From Miscanthus floridulus (taxonomy: Eukaryota; Streptophyta; Magnoliopsida; Poales; Poaceae): a stretch of 64,000 bases of DNA. The notes under the pieces are model-generated. The model saw only the letters and a program-made list of their open reading frames with translations, was not told the origin of the DNA and searched no databases. A program made the position numbers and the translations under genes. Below, one piece after another: positions 34,711 to 48,399 of the stretch (the stretch's first letter is position 1; each line of letters opens with the position of its first letter). Location: contig NC_089593.1 in the NCBI RefSeq assembly GCF_019320115.1, forward strand, positions 14,102,789-14,166,788. The letters run 5' to 3'.

Positions 34711-35237
34711 CACTAGTACAAAAACAGGCTTTACTCCTGGTTGGGAAACCCCATCAGTCCCGGTTTTCCAACTGGGAGCACGAATCCGGGACTAAAGGGC
34801 CCCTCCTTTAGTCCCGATTTCTCACCCGGGACTAAAGGTCCACATTTAGTCCCGGTTGGTAATACCAACCGGGACTAAAGCGGCCTCCCGGCCTGGCCAC
34901 GTGGGCCGGCTCTTTAGTCCCGGTTGGTATTACCAACCGGGACTAAAGGTTTTCTTTATATTTTGTTTTTGTTTCCAATTGATGATTCGTTTTGCTTTTC
35001 GAATAGGTTTTCGAATACGCATTCTACACTGCTAATAATATACGTATTCTACATGCTTATAATATTCGAACATTTTATACAAACTAAAGTATGAAACTAA
35101 CGTACATATTACATGCATATACATATATCGTATGTTATTTTATGTACATATAATATGTATATATATAGATAGATATATATATATATTACAAATAAAGCTT
35201 GTATTGTATATTCTATCATATCCTTAGGATAACAAAT

Positions 35238-38200
35238 TCACTCCATCTGGTTTGGCATCCATGTTTCGTTCACGTCATTGTAGAACTCGCCGACGGGGTT
35301 TATGACCTGGTCATTAAGAAATCCTGCTATGGTCTCTTGAATTGCTTTCAGTTGGTCACATCGTATGACTTTTCCTTCAACCATAGAGTCTTCAATAAAG
35401 GTTAAAGGAAAAGTATTAATATATATATATGTGTGTTGGTCACGTGATTACTTATATATATGAGCAATAAAAGAAATTGTGAATATATAACTATATTTAT
35501 ATAACGTACTTTCAGGGTCTCTTCAAGAGTTCTTTTTGTGTACGCCATGATGAACTCGCAAACATAGTATCTGCAGTAGTTGTTCTCCTATTCTTGCCTC
35601 AGAACCCACTTTTACGAGGAAAAAGATCCGGTGAATTGAAAGCATGCATATATATATATATAAATATAGCTAGTACTTACTTTGTATGCGATTACATCTA
35701 GTGGCGCTTTGCAATGTTTCATGTGGTGTTCCTCAATGAAACTTTTCCAAACACTGCGCCCAATAAAATAAAAAATAAATTTGGCCTTTAATAATTGTTG
35801 CAGTTAAGAGATCGGGGTATATATAGTTGCTAGAGAGACTAAATTACCCTTGGATAATATCTATCATGTCTTGGCACTCTGTTTGCTCTTTTCTTAACGA
35901 GTCTAAGATGCTCAACCGACTATTGGCCATATCGATGACCATCAATATCCAGTGATTGCTGCATATGTTTTTATACACAAACATGATCGACATTAACTAG
36001 AGTCAACATATATATATGGGAGATAGCTTAGCTAGTAAGCAAATAATTGAACAAATATCCATATGATCGACATATTAATTATTTAACACTCACTTGAAGT
36101 TGTAGGGGAAGAGTATGTCCTTGTTTTGTTGGTTCACTAAGAACCTCATGAGATTTTTCTCGAGTTCAACTTTCCATTGAGGTGGGGGATTAGGGTGTTT
36201 GAATACGACATTTGGATCAACGAAACCAACATCATTATCCTTTCTCTTTCTAAGTTCTGTCATCTCATATCTGCATATATAAAAATATAGTGTGAGGATA
36301 TATAATTTATATATATACATGTAGCTTTATATATATACACTTTAATAGTAGAAAATAATCACACTTACAGACAATAGCAGCTAATGAGACTTTTGTCGAG
36401 AGAGTCCAGGTGGCATAGTTGGTGTAATTCTAAAAACTCGACATATATAACATCATCGCCACGGAAGTAATGTTGGTTTCTAACTCTGACAGAAACAAAA
36501 TTCTCTCCCCGTTCACACGCCGTCATGTCCCACTTGTTTAGCAGGTACATTTGCGTACCCAGTTCACCTAAGGCCTCAGGGTTGTATAGACTCTTTCCAT
36601 GTTCAAATTTCTTCCAAGGATCCACTCTCGGAGTAGATGGTCCTTCAGTGAGCACTTGGGCAAGGTCCAAACCGGTATCATCGTAAAACTGAGCTAGGTC
36701 CTAAAAATTGACATCCAATACGTCTAGGTTTGAATCATATTCATTACAAATGACAAGAGGGGGGACTGATTGTTGCGATTGTTGTCTGAGTTGTGCAACA
36801 CCTTTCCCTGCTCTAGTCTTTTTCTGCGCCGCCTCAAATGACTTGGTGAGAGAGCGATCGTAGTCTGATTTTGGCAGGGTCTTTTGAGATTCTCGCTTTT
36901 TCTAGTCCACCTTCTTTCTTAGAAGATCTGGAGGTAGGTAGAAGTACGGTTTCTCCGGGTTCTCCCTCGCTTCTCATTGCTTTCTTACTTTTTCGAAGAA
37001 ACTGCTCACATCTTTTTGTACTGCAGCATTTAATTCCTTTTCACTTTTCTCATAAGCCAGTTTTTGGGGAATAACTAGATTAGAGGAGGCTTTCTTCTTT
37101 GCCGGCTGGTGGGCCAACGGCTTCGTTTGTAGGGCGAACCTCTTAGGAGCTGGCTGCTTCTTGGTCATGAAGGGAGGCGGGGCAGGCGTTGGAGACCTCC
37201 TTGGAGGTGGCGGCGGTGGCAGCATTGCATAATCATTGCCCGGAGCACTATGATGATTTGGAGATTGAATAATTGGACTTAGGTTGACGGAGGCCCAGCT
37301 GTGTGAGTACAAAAAAGAATAATTAGGTATAAGAAATTGTTATTATTAATCATGCATGTCAATAGAAAATTAGTGAAAAATTGTTTCATTCACTTTTGTT
37401 CGCACCTATTGTTTGGTAGTTGAGGAAGCGGCGGTGGACTAGAGACCCTAGGAATAATGATGTAGCGCTTGTGCCATAGTATGAATGTCTTCTTTGCTTC
37501 TCCTAGAGTCTTCTCCCCATCACCTCCTGGAATGTCAAGAGTCAGATCACTAAAACCTTTGTTACCTCTATCTACTGAGACGCTAACATATCTAGGTGGT
37601 ATTATTGCCCCATGGATTCTTGGTATCTTGGTAGGATCTGGAGGAGAAAAAGCACCGAGAGCCACCATGATTGTGGCATTCCCTTTTGGAATATGTAGCT
37701 CACATGATGTAAACGGTGCAGTGATGTCATCCACGGGAAAACGTAGCATTGCATCATCTTGATTTGGCAACTACATGGAAGCGCAGCTACTTTTCAACTG
37801 ATCAGGGGGACTAATATTAATGTTGATTCCTGGATCTGATGTCTGCCTTTGGGCACTCATTGCTATTTGCACTTGCTTTATGATTTCATCCTGCATTCTA
37901 GCTTGCATGATTTTTCGCGCTCCTGTGCTTGAAGCAACACCTCCCGTGACTCATGAACATATTCTTCCAACCTGCTGATCCGCATTGCTTCCTCATCCTT
38001 CCTTCTCTGCCTGCTTCTGTAGGTATCTCTATCGTTAGGAAAACCATGCTCCCAAGAAATGTTCCGTCCTAAACCTCTCATTCGGCCACTGTGTTCAGCA
38101 GTCCCGATGGCATATGTCAGTTCATCCTTCTCTCTATTGGGCCTGAACGCACCAATAGCTTTAGCTTGTAGAGCATAAGAAAATTTTTGTGTTGCTCTTT

Positions 38201-38868
38201 CGAGTTTTGGGCCATGAACCAGCTTCCCGGTCACTAGGTCCAGTCTTCCCCCATGAGCGAAAAACCAATTCTTTGCGTGTTTGGGCCAATTGAGTGATTC
38301 TGGTGTGATACCCATGCAAGAATGTCCACTTCCATTTTTTCCCACTTAGGAATGGCAGTCGTGTAGCCACCTGATCCCATGCCATGGTGGTATACCTTAT
38401 GTCGGGCATTCTCTTGATTTCTTCTCACCCGTTCCTCACCCACTTCTGATGTCTTGTACTGTACAAAATCATAGTAGGGCCTCAACTTCGTTAGCGGGCC
38501 ACTAGTATTGAAATTGGGTGTTAGGTTCTTCTTGACGTATTTCATGTATAGGGATTTCTTCCAAGTCTGGAATTGCGTGGCCATCTTCTTCATAGCCCAC
38601 TTTCGAACTAGCTCCTTCAATTCATCATCGTTGATATCATCATAATCATCCGCTTGCAACGTGAAATGTTGAAGGATATTCAAATATATATATATATAAC
38701 TATATATACCTCGCCAATATTTTCTTGCACAATATTTTCTTGGTTATCTTCAAGAGCCAGGTATTGACTTCCGTCATCTACATCCTGCTGGTCACCATCA
38801 GCAAATTGAGTGCCGGTGTTGATAATATCCATCATTTCTTCATCAATGTTGTCTCTCGGGGCAGCCAT
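35238..38868 (-). pseudogene. TNPA-like / Ulp1 unit of CACTA-B, unit 1
   Basis: The minus-strand start at 38868 (MAAPRDNIDEEMMDIINTG) is followed by exons matching CACTA-A: KKMATQFQTWKKSLYMKYVK, GITPESLNWPKHAKNWFFAH, the DUF8039-like module at 37390-37770, a Pro-rich linker (PPPPPPPRRSPTPAPPP) at 36974-37312, and Ulp1 exons to 35238. Relative to CACTA-A about 270 bp at the start of exon 2 is deleted. Some positions are better preserved than in CACTA-A (Trp kept in PPPQWKVEL). In the protease exon a TAG precedes the catalytic region and the Gly after the active Cys is Arg (NNYCRYY), so it is inactive. No protease or transposition function is expected from this copy. Confidence 0.82.
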
Positions 38869-39055
38869 CTAGCTTTTACACCACTAGATATATCTATAAA
38901 AAATAAAAACTATGTCTATAAAATGGACTCCTGCAGGACGTGCCACCTCAAGGATAGTAATATTTGTAGATGACATTTGTAGGTCTGAGGTTATCAAATA
39001 TCCATCAAATTCTAGCTCAAAAACATGTTTAAATAAATAACCAGACGTACTAGTT

Positions 39056-39907
39056 GACCTTGCTTACGTGATCATCTCGGCGAGCATTTCTCCACCGGAC
39101 GGCACCGTACTTGGCCACGGAAGAGCTCTGATTCTACGAGGAAGGGAACACGGTCTTCCACGACCATTGCCGCTCTCCCTCGTAGAATCAAAGCTCCTCC
39201 TTGACGTCTGTTACCGCTCGGCAGAGAACATGCTAGCTGAGATGAACACGGTCCGCAAGTTCAACTAGTACGGATTTTCTGCAATTTTCTAAGTATTTCA
39301 TTTCATGGAAAAATTAATTCTAAAAAATAAAAGGCATGATTTCTAATTATTTCATTTCATGGAAAAATAATTCTAAGTGACCTGCTCAACATCGGCGAGC
39401 TCGCAGGCGTTTCATGGAAAAATTAATTCTAAGTGACATGCTCGACAAAATTGAGAAAAAACACACGCTCTCATGACCTTGCTTACATGATCATCTCGGT
39501 GAGCATTTCTCCACTAGACGGCACCGTACTTGGCCACGGAAGAGCTCCGATTCTATGAGGAAGGGAACACGGTCTTCCACGACCGTTGCCGCTCTCCCTC
39601 ATAGAATCAAAGCTCCTCCTTGACGTCTATTACCGCTCGGCAGAGAACATGCTAGCCGAGATGAACATGGTCCGCAAGTTCAACTAGTACAAATTTTCTA
39701 CAATTTTTAAACTATTTTCTAAGTATTTCATTTCATGGAAAAACTAATTCTAAAAAATAAAAGGCATGATTTCTAAGTATTTCATTTCATGGAAAAATTA
39801 ATTCTAAGTGACCTGCTCGACATCGGCGAGCTCGCGGGCGTTTCATGGAAAAATTAATTCTAAGTGACCTGCTCGACAAAATTGAGAAAAAACACACGCT
39901 CTCATGA
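39056..39907. repeat. Two ~420-bp tandem units with hairpins and a methyltransferase remnant
   Basis: GACCTTGCTTAC(G/A)TGATCATCTC starts units at 39056 and 39476. Each has the hairpin GAGCTC(T/C)GATTCTA / TAGAATCAAAGCTCC with a ~40-base loop, then AAGTTCAACTAGTAC, then AGTGACCTGCTC(A/G)ACATCGG, the first codons of the methyltransferase fragment seen at 18803 in CACTA-A. Only one unit exists in CACTA-A, so it was duplicated in the B lineage. An identical pair is at 46851-47702 in unit 2. Confidence 0.8.
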
Positions 39908-40019
39908 CCTCACACATTTTCTAAGATCATGTAAGCCGCCGCTTGTCGATCCGATCTGATGGGGTTTGACCAGCGCTGAGCGTCGTTTAGGTTGCCTTGG
40001 TTGACGGTTCATTCATGAT

Positions 40020-40600
40020 TCATGCTACTGACAGGCACATACAAGAGATCAAATGAGACCTAGCTAGTCGTCGTCTTCCAAACCCCGTCGGCACATACAA
40101 CAGGCACATACAAGAGACCCAATTGATGTCAAGCCGCAAGAAATCGAAACGAGCAAAACACAGACCCAATTGATGGCTCTGGGGCTCCTCGTCCTCAATG
40201 GTGCGTTGGCTCGGGCGGCTCCTCCACTGTGGCATCGCTCAGGCTAGGGATGCTTAGCGTGGGGAAGGCTCGGGCGTGCTCCGGTGAGGCAGCACGGGGA
40301 AGGCTTCGGGGCTTCTCGTCCTCGAAGGTGCGGCAGCATGGGGAATGCTCGGGCGCGCTTCGGCGAGGACTACGGTGACGATGGACGAGGATGAGCGAGG
40401 CATGCGCTGGCTGACTAGAGAAGAAGCGTGCGTGCACGTGGGGCCGGTGACAGCGTGTGTGCGTGACAGGCGAGGCTAGGGTGGTCGCCTAGGGGAGGCG
40501 GCGCTGCTGGATCAGATCGATCTGGTGGAGAAGATGAGGCGACGACGTGGCAGAGACAGAGAGGAAGAGAACTAGAGAAGGGACAAGGGCATGGTTTATA
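40020..40600 (-). other. Cargo and leader region specific to CACTA-B
   Basis: GC-rich sequence downstream of the internal promoter. It differs from the TFIIS-like and methyltransferase cargo of CACTA-A, although the first ~100 bases of leader (CACCAGATCGATCTGATCC) are shared. Minus-strand frames (SIPSLSDATVEEPPEP) contain a local duplication and match no family I know. Source unknown. Confidence 0.45.
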
Positions 40601-40604
40601 AAGG

Positions 40605-40920
40605 GAGACCTGTAGTCCTGGGTGATGGTTAGAACCGGGGACTAAAGGTTCTTTAGTCCCGAGTGTAGCCATGGCCCAGGAGTAAAGGTGGTTTTGGCGG
40701 GCCACGAAAGTGCAGCCCACCTTGGCAAGGTTCTTTAGTCCCGGGTAATGGTTAGAACCAGGAGTAAAGGTCTTACCTTTAGTCCCGGGTGTAGCCACGA
40801 CCCGGGAGTAAAGGGGATTTTGGCGGGCCATGAAAACGCAGCCCACCTTTAGTCCCAGGGTGGTTGATCCACCTGGGAGTAAAGGTGGGCTGCAGTTTGG
40901 CTTCCCGCTAGTTTCAATCT
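40605..40920 (-). promoter_or_regulatory. Internal repeat block with TATA box, unit 1
   Basis: Minus-strand counterpart of 17588-17800. Alternating CTTTAGTCCCGGG and CCCGGGAGTAAAGG units end next to GGTTTATAAAGG (TATA box about 40595-40602). It would drive the TNPA-like/Ulp1 unit leftward. Confidence 0.7.
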
Positions 40921-42302
40921 CCATTTGTTTTTTATATATTTCTTTCTATAAAATGTTAAAGTCTTGTTAATTGCACAGTAAATTAAATACAAGACATAAA
41001 ATTGTTTTAAAAGAATAGGCAGTACCTTTTCTCATTGATGTATATGTGCGCGCCTATTTCTTTGTTAAAAATGTCTCACTAATGATGCAACTACTGGATG
41101 ATAATGTATATCTATCAAAGGTTGAAATTAAACAAACATATGCATATTTCTTTTATGATTTTAATATTTCTCACGCTTTATTGATATATTCTTCTCTCAT
41201 ATAACATTACAAAATTTTCTCATGAACGTGCGGGGATTGTCTAGTTATTACAAATTAGAAGAGCAAGGAGAAAAACTCAACTAGTGGACACGAGTACACT
41301 GTACCTTCCTGACTTGGGTAGATCATACAACCACGGTGCCAAACCCCATGATGAATTATTATAACGCATGAAAAAATTATTGGGTGAATCTTCAAGTGTG
41401 ACGCCCATACAAGTTAGGGAAGCATGTCATAAGACATATGGACCCTAGCAAGGGACTAATGCTTTTGGTGGTTGAATGACAATATACTCAAGGAGATAAC
41501 AATGTTTTCTAATATATAAGGAATTAGGGTCCCTAGATCAACATAAACTCGACTAGTTCTCGACTTGCGCGCGCCAAGATCTGCCGCTGCTCTAGGCTAC
41601 TTCTCGGACTGGGTCAGTGATGGGACTCCCAGTTTTTGGTAGGCGGTAATGGGGACTGGTCAGGTTTGTCTCCCAAGCGCAGTCATGTAGCAATCACCAT
41701 ATTGTATAGTCAGTTCTGTTTGATACTTTCTCCCTCTTATATATGAGGTTGTTTAGGACTGCTCCACAAACTGCACCATAGAGCGGCTCCACAAAAAACC
41801 TAGAGTTTGTGGAGCCCCCATTTAGGTGCACTCACAACTCGACCTTTTTTCTAGAGCAGAGTTGCATGGAGCTGAACCTATTTGGCTAAATAACATAGAG
41901 CGGAGCTGAAAACTTGAAGTGGAGGAGTTCCAAACGACCCCCTCCCCCCCCCCCCCCCCCCCCCCCCTATGTGTGTGTTTTGTTACAAGGTTTATTTATT
42001 GTCATGTAGGCAGTACCTTTACTCATTCATGTATATGTGCACGCCTATTTGAAAATGTGGAGTGGAGGAGGCCCAAGTCAACCCCCCTACGTGTGTGTTT
42101 TGTTACAAGGTTTATTTATTGTCACGTATGTAGGCAGTACCTTTTCTCATTCATGTATATGTGCACGCCTGTTTCTTTGATAAAAATGTCTCACTAATAA
42201 TGCGACTACTGGATGATAATGTATATCTATCAAAGGTTGAAATTAAACAGACATATGCATATTTCTTTTATGATTTTAATATTTCTCACGCTCTATAGAT
42301 AT

Positions 42303-42505
42303 TGTCGGGGACCTAATACCGGGGTACCCAATGATGTGGAACAAATAACCATCGAACGTTGACGCTTCCGGACAGACAAGAACGCTACTATGCTTCTCGC
42401 CCGACCCCCGAAGACTAGACTCCGCCTCGCCCGACCCTCGAAGGCTAGACTCCATCTTGCCCGACGGCTAAGGGCTGGCTCCACCTTGCTCGACGTCCGA
42501 GGGCG
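42303..42505 (+). mobile_element. 5' LTR, first part, unit 2
   Basis: The LTR start TGTCGGGGACC, separated from the rest of the LTR (53908-54967) by the CACTA-B insertion. Together the parts make an LTR of about 1,263 bp. Confidence 0.85.
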
Positions 42506-42745
42506 CACTAGTACAAAAACAGGCTTTACTCCTGGTTGGGAAACCCCATCAGTCCCGGTTTTCCAACTGGGAGCACGAATCCGGGACTAAAGGGCCCCTC
42601 CTTTAGTCCCGATTTCTCACCCGGGACTAAAGGTCCACATTTAGTCCCGGTTGGTAATACCAACCGGGACTAAAGCGGCCTCCCGGCCTGGCCACGTGGG
42701 CCGGCTCTTTAGTCCCGGTTGGTATTACCAACCGGGACTAAAGGT
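42506..42745. repeat. Subterminal block at the left end of CACTA-B
   Basis: CTTTAGTCCCGGTTGGTA and TACCAACCGGGACTAAAG units in inverted pairs follow the terminus. An identical block is at 34711-34950 in unit 1 and a diverged one at the right end of CACTA-A. Confidence 0.9.
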
Positions 42746-43032
42746 TTTCTTTATATTTTGTTTTTGTTTCCAATTGATGATTCGTTTTGCTTTTCGAATA
42801 GGTTTTCGAATACGCATTCTACACTGCTAATAATATACGTATTCTACATGCTTATAATATTCGAACATTTTATACAAACTAAAGTATGAAACTAACGTAC
42901 ATATTACATGCATATACATATATCGTATGTTATTTTATGTACATATAATATGTATATATATAGATAGATATATATATATATTACAAATAAAGCTTGTATT
43001 GTATATTCTATCATATCCTTAGGATAACAAAT

Positions 43033-46000
43033 TCACTCCATCTGGTTTGGCATCCATGTTTCGTTCACGTCATTGTAGAACTCGCCGACGGGGTTTATGA
43101 CCTGGTCATTAAGAAATCCTGCTATGGTCTCTTGAATTGCTTTCAGTTGGTCACATCGTATGACTTTTCCTTCAACCATAGAGTCTTCAATAAAGGTTAA
43201 AGGAAAAGTATTAATATATATATATGTGTGTTGGTCACGTGATTACTTATATATATGAGCAATAAAAGAAATTGTGAATATATAACTATATTTATATAAC
43301 GTACTTTCAGGGTCTCTTCAAGAGTTCTTTTTGTGTACGCCATGATGAACTCGCAAACATAGTATCTGCAGTAGTTGTTCTCCTATTCTTGCCTCAGAAC
43401 CCACTTTTACGAGGAAAAAGATCCGGTGAATTGAAAGCATGCATATATATATATATAAATATAGCTAGTACTTACTTTGTATGCGATTACATCTAGTGGC
43501 GCTTTGCAATGTTTCATGTGGTGTTCCTCAATGAAACTTTTCCAAACACTGCGCCCAATAAAATAAAAAATAAATTTGGCCTTTAATAATTGTTGCAGTT
43601 AAGAGATCGGGGTATATATAGTTGCTAGAGAGACTAAATTACCCTTGGATAATATCTATCATGTCTTGGCACTCTGTTTGCTCTTTTCTTAACGAGTCTA
43701 AGATGCTCAACCGACTATTGGCCATATCGATGACCATCAATATCCAGTGATTGCTGCATATGTTTTTATACACAAACATGATCGACATTAACTAGAGTCA
43801 ACATATATATATGGGAGATAGCTTAGCTAGTAAGCAAATAATTGAACAAATATCCATATGATCGACATATTAATTATTTAACACTCACTTGAAGTTGTAG
43901 GGGAAGAGTATGTCCTTGTTTTGTTGGTTCACTAAGAACCTCATGAGATTTTTCTCGAGTTCAACTTTCCATTGAGGTGGGGGATTAGGGTGTTTGAATA
44001 CGACATTTGGATCAACGAAACCAACATCATTATCCTTTCTCTTTCTAAGTTCTGTCATCTCATATCTGCATATATAAAAATATAGTGTGAGGATATATAA
44101 TTTATATATATACATGTAGCTTTATATATATACACTTTAATAGTAGAAAATAATCACACTTACAGACAATAGCAGCTAATGAGACTTTTGTCGAGAGAGT
44201 CCAGGTGGCATAGTTGGTGTAATTCTAAAAACTCGACATATATAACATCATCGCCACGGAAGTAATGTTGGTTTCTAACTCTGACAGAAACAAAATTCTC
44301 TCCCCGTTCACACGCCGTCATGTCCCACTTGTTTAGCAGGTACATTTGCGTACCCAGTTCACCTAAGGCCTCAGGGTTGTATAGACTCTTTCCATGTTCA
44401 AATTTCTTCCAAGGATCCACTCTCGGAGTAGATGGTCCTTCAGTGAGCACTTGGGCAAGGTCCAAACCGGTATCATCGTAAAACTGAGCTAGGTCCTAAA
44501 AATTGACATCCAATACGTCTAGGTTTGAATCATATTCATTACAAATGACAAGAGGGGGGACTGATTGTTGCGATTGTTGTCTGAGTTGTGCAACACCTTT
44601 CCCTGCTCTAGTCTTTTTCTGCGCCGCCTCAAATGACTTGGTGAGAGAGCGATCGTAGTCTGATTTTGGCAGGGTCTTTTGAGATTCTCGCTTTTTCTAG
44701 TCCACCTTCTTTCTTAGAAGATCTGGAGGTAGGTAGAAGTACGGTTTCTCCGGGTTCTCCCTCGCTTCTCATTGCTTTCTTACTTTTTCGAAGAAACTGC
44801 TCACATCTTTTTGTACTGCAGCATTTAATTCCTTTTCACTTTTCTCATAAGCCAGTTTTTGGGGAATAACTAGATTAGAGGAGGCTTTCTTCTTTGCCGG
44901 CTGGTGGGCCAACGGCTTCGTTTGTAGGGCGAACCTCTTAGGAGCTGGCTGCTTCTTGGTCATGAAGGGAGGCGGGGCAGGCGTTGGAGACCTCCTTGGA
45001 GGTGGCGGCGGTGGCAGCATTGCATAATCATTGCCCGGAGCACTATGATGATTTGGAGATTGAATAATTGGACTTAGGTTGACGGAGGCCCAGCTGTGTG
45101 AGTACAAAAAAGAATAATTAGGTATAAGAAATTGTTATTATTAATCATGCATGTCAATAGAAAATTAGTGAAAAATTGTTTCATTCACTTTTGTTCGCAC
45201 CTATTGTTTGGTAGTTGAGGAAGCGGCGGTGGACTAGAGACCCTAGGAATAATGATGTAGCGCTTGTGCCATAGTATGAATGTCTTCTTTGCTTCTCCTA
45301 GAGTCTTCTCCCCATCACCTCCTGGAATGTCAAGAGTCAGATCACTAAAACCTTTGTTACCTCTATCTACTGAGACGCTAACATATCTAGGTGGTATTAT
45401 TGCCCCATGGATTCTTGGTATCTTGGTAGGATCTGGAGGAGAAAAAGCACCGAGAGCCACCATGATTGTGGCATTCCCTTTTGGAATATGTAGCTCACAT
45501 GATGTAAACGGTGCAGTGATGTCATCCACGGGAAAACGTAGCATTGCATCATCTTGATTTGGCAACTACATGGAAGCGCAGCTACTTTTCAACTGATCAG
45601 GGGGACTAATATTAATGTTGATTCCTGGATCTGATGTCTGCCTTTGGGCACTCATTGCTATTTGCACTTGCTTTATGATTTCATCCTGCATTCTAGCTTG
45701 CATGATTTTTCGCGCTCCTGTGCTTGAAGCAACACCTCCCGTGACTCATGAACATATTCTTCCAACCTGCTGATCCGCATTGCTTCCTCATCCTTCCTTC
45801 TCTGCCTGCTTCTGTAGGTATCTCTATCGTTAGGAAAACCATGCTCCCAAGAAATGTTCCGTCCTAAACCTCTCATTCGGCCACTGTGTTCAGCAGTCCC
45901 GATGGCATATGTCAGTTCATCCTTCTCTCTATTGGGCCTGAACGCACCAATAGCTTTAGCTTGTAGAGCATAAGAAAATTTTTGTGTTGCTCTTTCGAGT

Positions 46001-46663
46001 TTTGGGCCATGAACCAGCTTCCCGGTCACTAGGTCCAGTCTTCCCCCATGAGCGAAAAACCAATTCTTTGCGTGTTTGGGCCAATTGAGTGATTCTGGTG
46101 TGATACCCATGCAAGAATGTCCACTTCCATTTTTTCCCACTTAGGAATGGCAGTCGTGTAGCCACCTGATCCCATGCCATGGTGGTATACCTTATGTCGG
46201 GCATTCTCTTGATTTCTTCTCACCCGTTCCTCACCCACTTCTGATGTCTTGTACTGTACAAAATCATAGTAGGGCCTCAACTTCGTTAGCGGGCCACTAG
46301 TATTGAAATTGGGTGTTAGGTTCTTCTTGACGTATTTCATGTATAGGGATTTCTTCCAAGTCTGGAATTGCGTGGCCATCTTCTTCATAGCCCACTTTCG
46401 AACTAGCTCCTTCAATTCATCATCGTTGATATCATCATAATCATCCGCTTGCAACGTGAAATGTTGAAGGATATTCAAATATATATATATATAACTATAT
46501 ATACCTCGCCAATATTTTCTTGCACAATATTTTCTTGGTTATCTTCAAGAGCCAGGTATTGACTTCCGTCATCTACATCCTGCTGGTCACCATCAGCAAA
46601 TTGAGTGCCGGTGTTGATAATATCCATCATTTCTTCATCAATGTTGTCTCTCGGGGCAGCCAT
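43033..46663 (-). pseudogene. TNPA-like / Ulp1 unit of CACTA-B, unit 2
   Basis: Identical to 35238-38868 in unit 1, including the stop before the protease Cys, the Gly-to-Arg change beside it and the loss of the start of exon 2. The start ATG is at 46663 and the final stop at 43033. Here the unit belongs to a structurally complete element, with TNPD upstream on the same strand and the internal promoter at 48400-48715. Confidence 0.82.
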
Positions 46664-46850
46664 CTAGCTTTTACACCACTAGATATATCTATAAAAAATA
46701 AAAACTATGTCTATAAAATGGACTCCTGCAGGACGTGCCACCTCAAGGATAGTAATATTTGTAGATGACATTTGTAGGTCTGAGGTTATCAAATATCCAT
46801 CAAATTCTAGCTCAAAAACATGTTTAAATAAATAACCAGACGTACTAGTT

Positions 46851-47702
46851 GACCTTGCTTACGTGATCATCTCGGCGAGCATTTCTCCACCGGACGGCAC
46901 CGTACTTGGCCACGGAAGAGCTCTGATTCTACGAGGAAGGGAACACGGTCTTCCACGACCATTGCCGCTCTCCCTCGTAGAATCAAAGCTCCTCCTTGAC
47001 GTCTGTTACCGCTCGGCAGAGAACATGCTAGCTGAGATGAACACGGTCCGCAAGTTCAACTAGTACGGATTTTCTGCAATTTTCTAAGTATTTCATTTCA
47101 TGGAAAAATTAATTCTAAAAAATAAAAGGCATGATTTCTAATTATTTCATTTCATGGAAAAATAATTCTAAGTGACCTGCTCAACATCGGCGAGCTCGCA
47201 GGCGTTTCATGGAAAAATTAATTCTAAGTGACATGCTCGACAAAATTGAGAAAAAACACACGCTCTCATGACCTTGCTTACATGATCATCTCGGTGAGCA
47301 TTTCTCCACTAGACGGCACCGTACTTGGCCACGGAAGAGCTCCGATTCTATGAGGAAGGGAACACGGTCTTCCACGACCGTTGCCGCTCTCCCTCATAGA
47401 ATCAAAGCTCCTCCTTGACGTCTATTACCGCTCGGCAGAGAACATGCTAGCCGAGATGAACATGGTCCGCAAGTTCAACTAGTACAAATTTTCTACAATT
47501 TTTAAACTATTTTCTAAGTATTTCATTTCATGGAAAAACTAATTCTAAAAAATAAAAGGCATGATTTCTAAGTATTTCATTTCATGGAAAAATTAATTCT
47601 AAGTGACCTGCTCGACATCGGCGAGCTCGCGGGCGTTTCATGGAAAAATTAATTCTAAGTGACCTGCTCGACAAAATTGAGAAAAAACACACGCTCTCAT
47701 GA
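46851..47702. repeat. Two ~420-bp tandem hairpin units, unit 2
   Basis: Exact copy of 39056-39907. The flanking GC-rich cargo region is repeated at 47815-48395. Confidence 0.8.
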
Positions 47703-48399
47703 CCTCACACATTTTCTAAGATCATGTAAGCCGCCGCTTGTCGATCCGATCTGATGGGGTTTGACCAGCGCTGAGCGTCGTTTAGGTTGCCTTGGTTGAC
47801 GGTTCATTCATGATTCATGCTACTGACAGGCACATACAAGAGATCAAATGAGACCTAGCTAGTCGTCGTCTTCCAAACCCCGTCGGCACATACAACAGGC
47901 ACATACAAGAGACCCAATTGATGTCAAGCCGCAAGAAATCGAAACGAGCAAAACACAGACCCAATTGATGGCTCTGGGGCTCCTCGTCCTCAATGGTGCG
48001 TTGGCTCGGGCGGCTCCTCCACTGTGGCATCGCTCAGGCTAGGGATGCTTAGCGTGGGGAAGGCTCGGGCGTGCTCCGGTGAGGCAGCACGGGGAAGGCT
48101 TCGGGGCTTCTCGTCCTCGAAGGTGCGGCAGCATGGGGAATGCTCGGGCGCGCTTCGGCGAGGACTACGGTGACGATGGACGAGGATGAGCGAGGCATGC
48201 GCTGGCTGACTAGAGAAGAAGCGTGCGTGCACGTGGGGCCGGTGACAGCGTGTGTGCGTGACAGGCGAGGCTAGGGTGGTCGCCTAGGGGAGGCGGCGCT
48301 GCTGGATCAGATCGATCTGGTGGAGAAGATGAGGCGACGACGTGGCAGAGACAGAGAGGAAGAGAACTAGAGAAGGGACAAGGGCATGGTTTATAAAGG

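Larger units (their letters stand above)
33223..41017. repeat. 7,795-bp tandem direct duplication, unit 1
   Basis: Sequence from GGCAGTACC at 33223 to TTAAAAGAATA at 41017 is repeated from 41018 to 48812 at a constant offset of 7,795. Every stretch I compared is identical, including poly-C runs and microsatellites. The flanks differ at once (T before 33223; T after 48812), so the borders are exact and there is no obvious microhomology. Confidence 0.95.
34711..41017 (-). mobile_element. CACTA-B, truncated first copy
   Basis: The end CACTAGTACAAAAACAGGC at 34711 is followed by CCCGGTTGG repeat units, the Ulp1 and TNPA-like unit on the minus strand, cargo sequence, and the internal promoter block. 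It breaks off at 41017 where unit 2 begins, so it lacks the TNPD half and the other terminus. It is otherwise identical to 42506-48812. Confidence 0.9.

Noticed and set aside
34498..34795. Arg/Ser-rich frames over the LTR start (SRRARWSLAFEGRAR)
   Set aside because: They come from short tandem CTCGCCCGACC units in the LTR, not from a gene.
40415..40924. 169-codon minus-strand frame (also 48210-48719)
   Set aside because: Mostly the CCCGGGAGTAAAGG promoter repeats read as protein; the region has a TATA box inside it.
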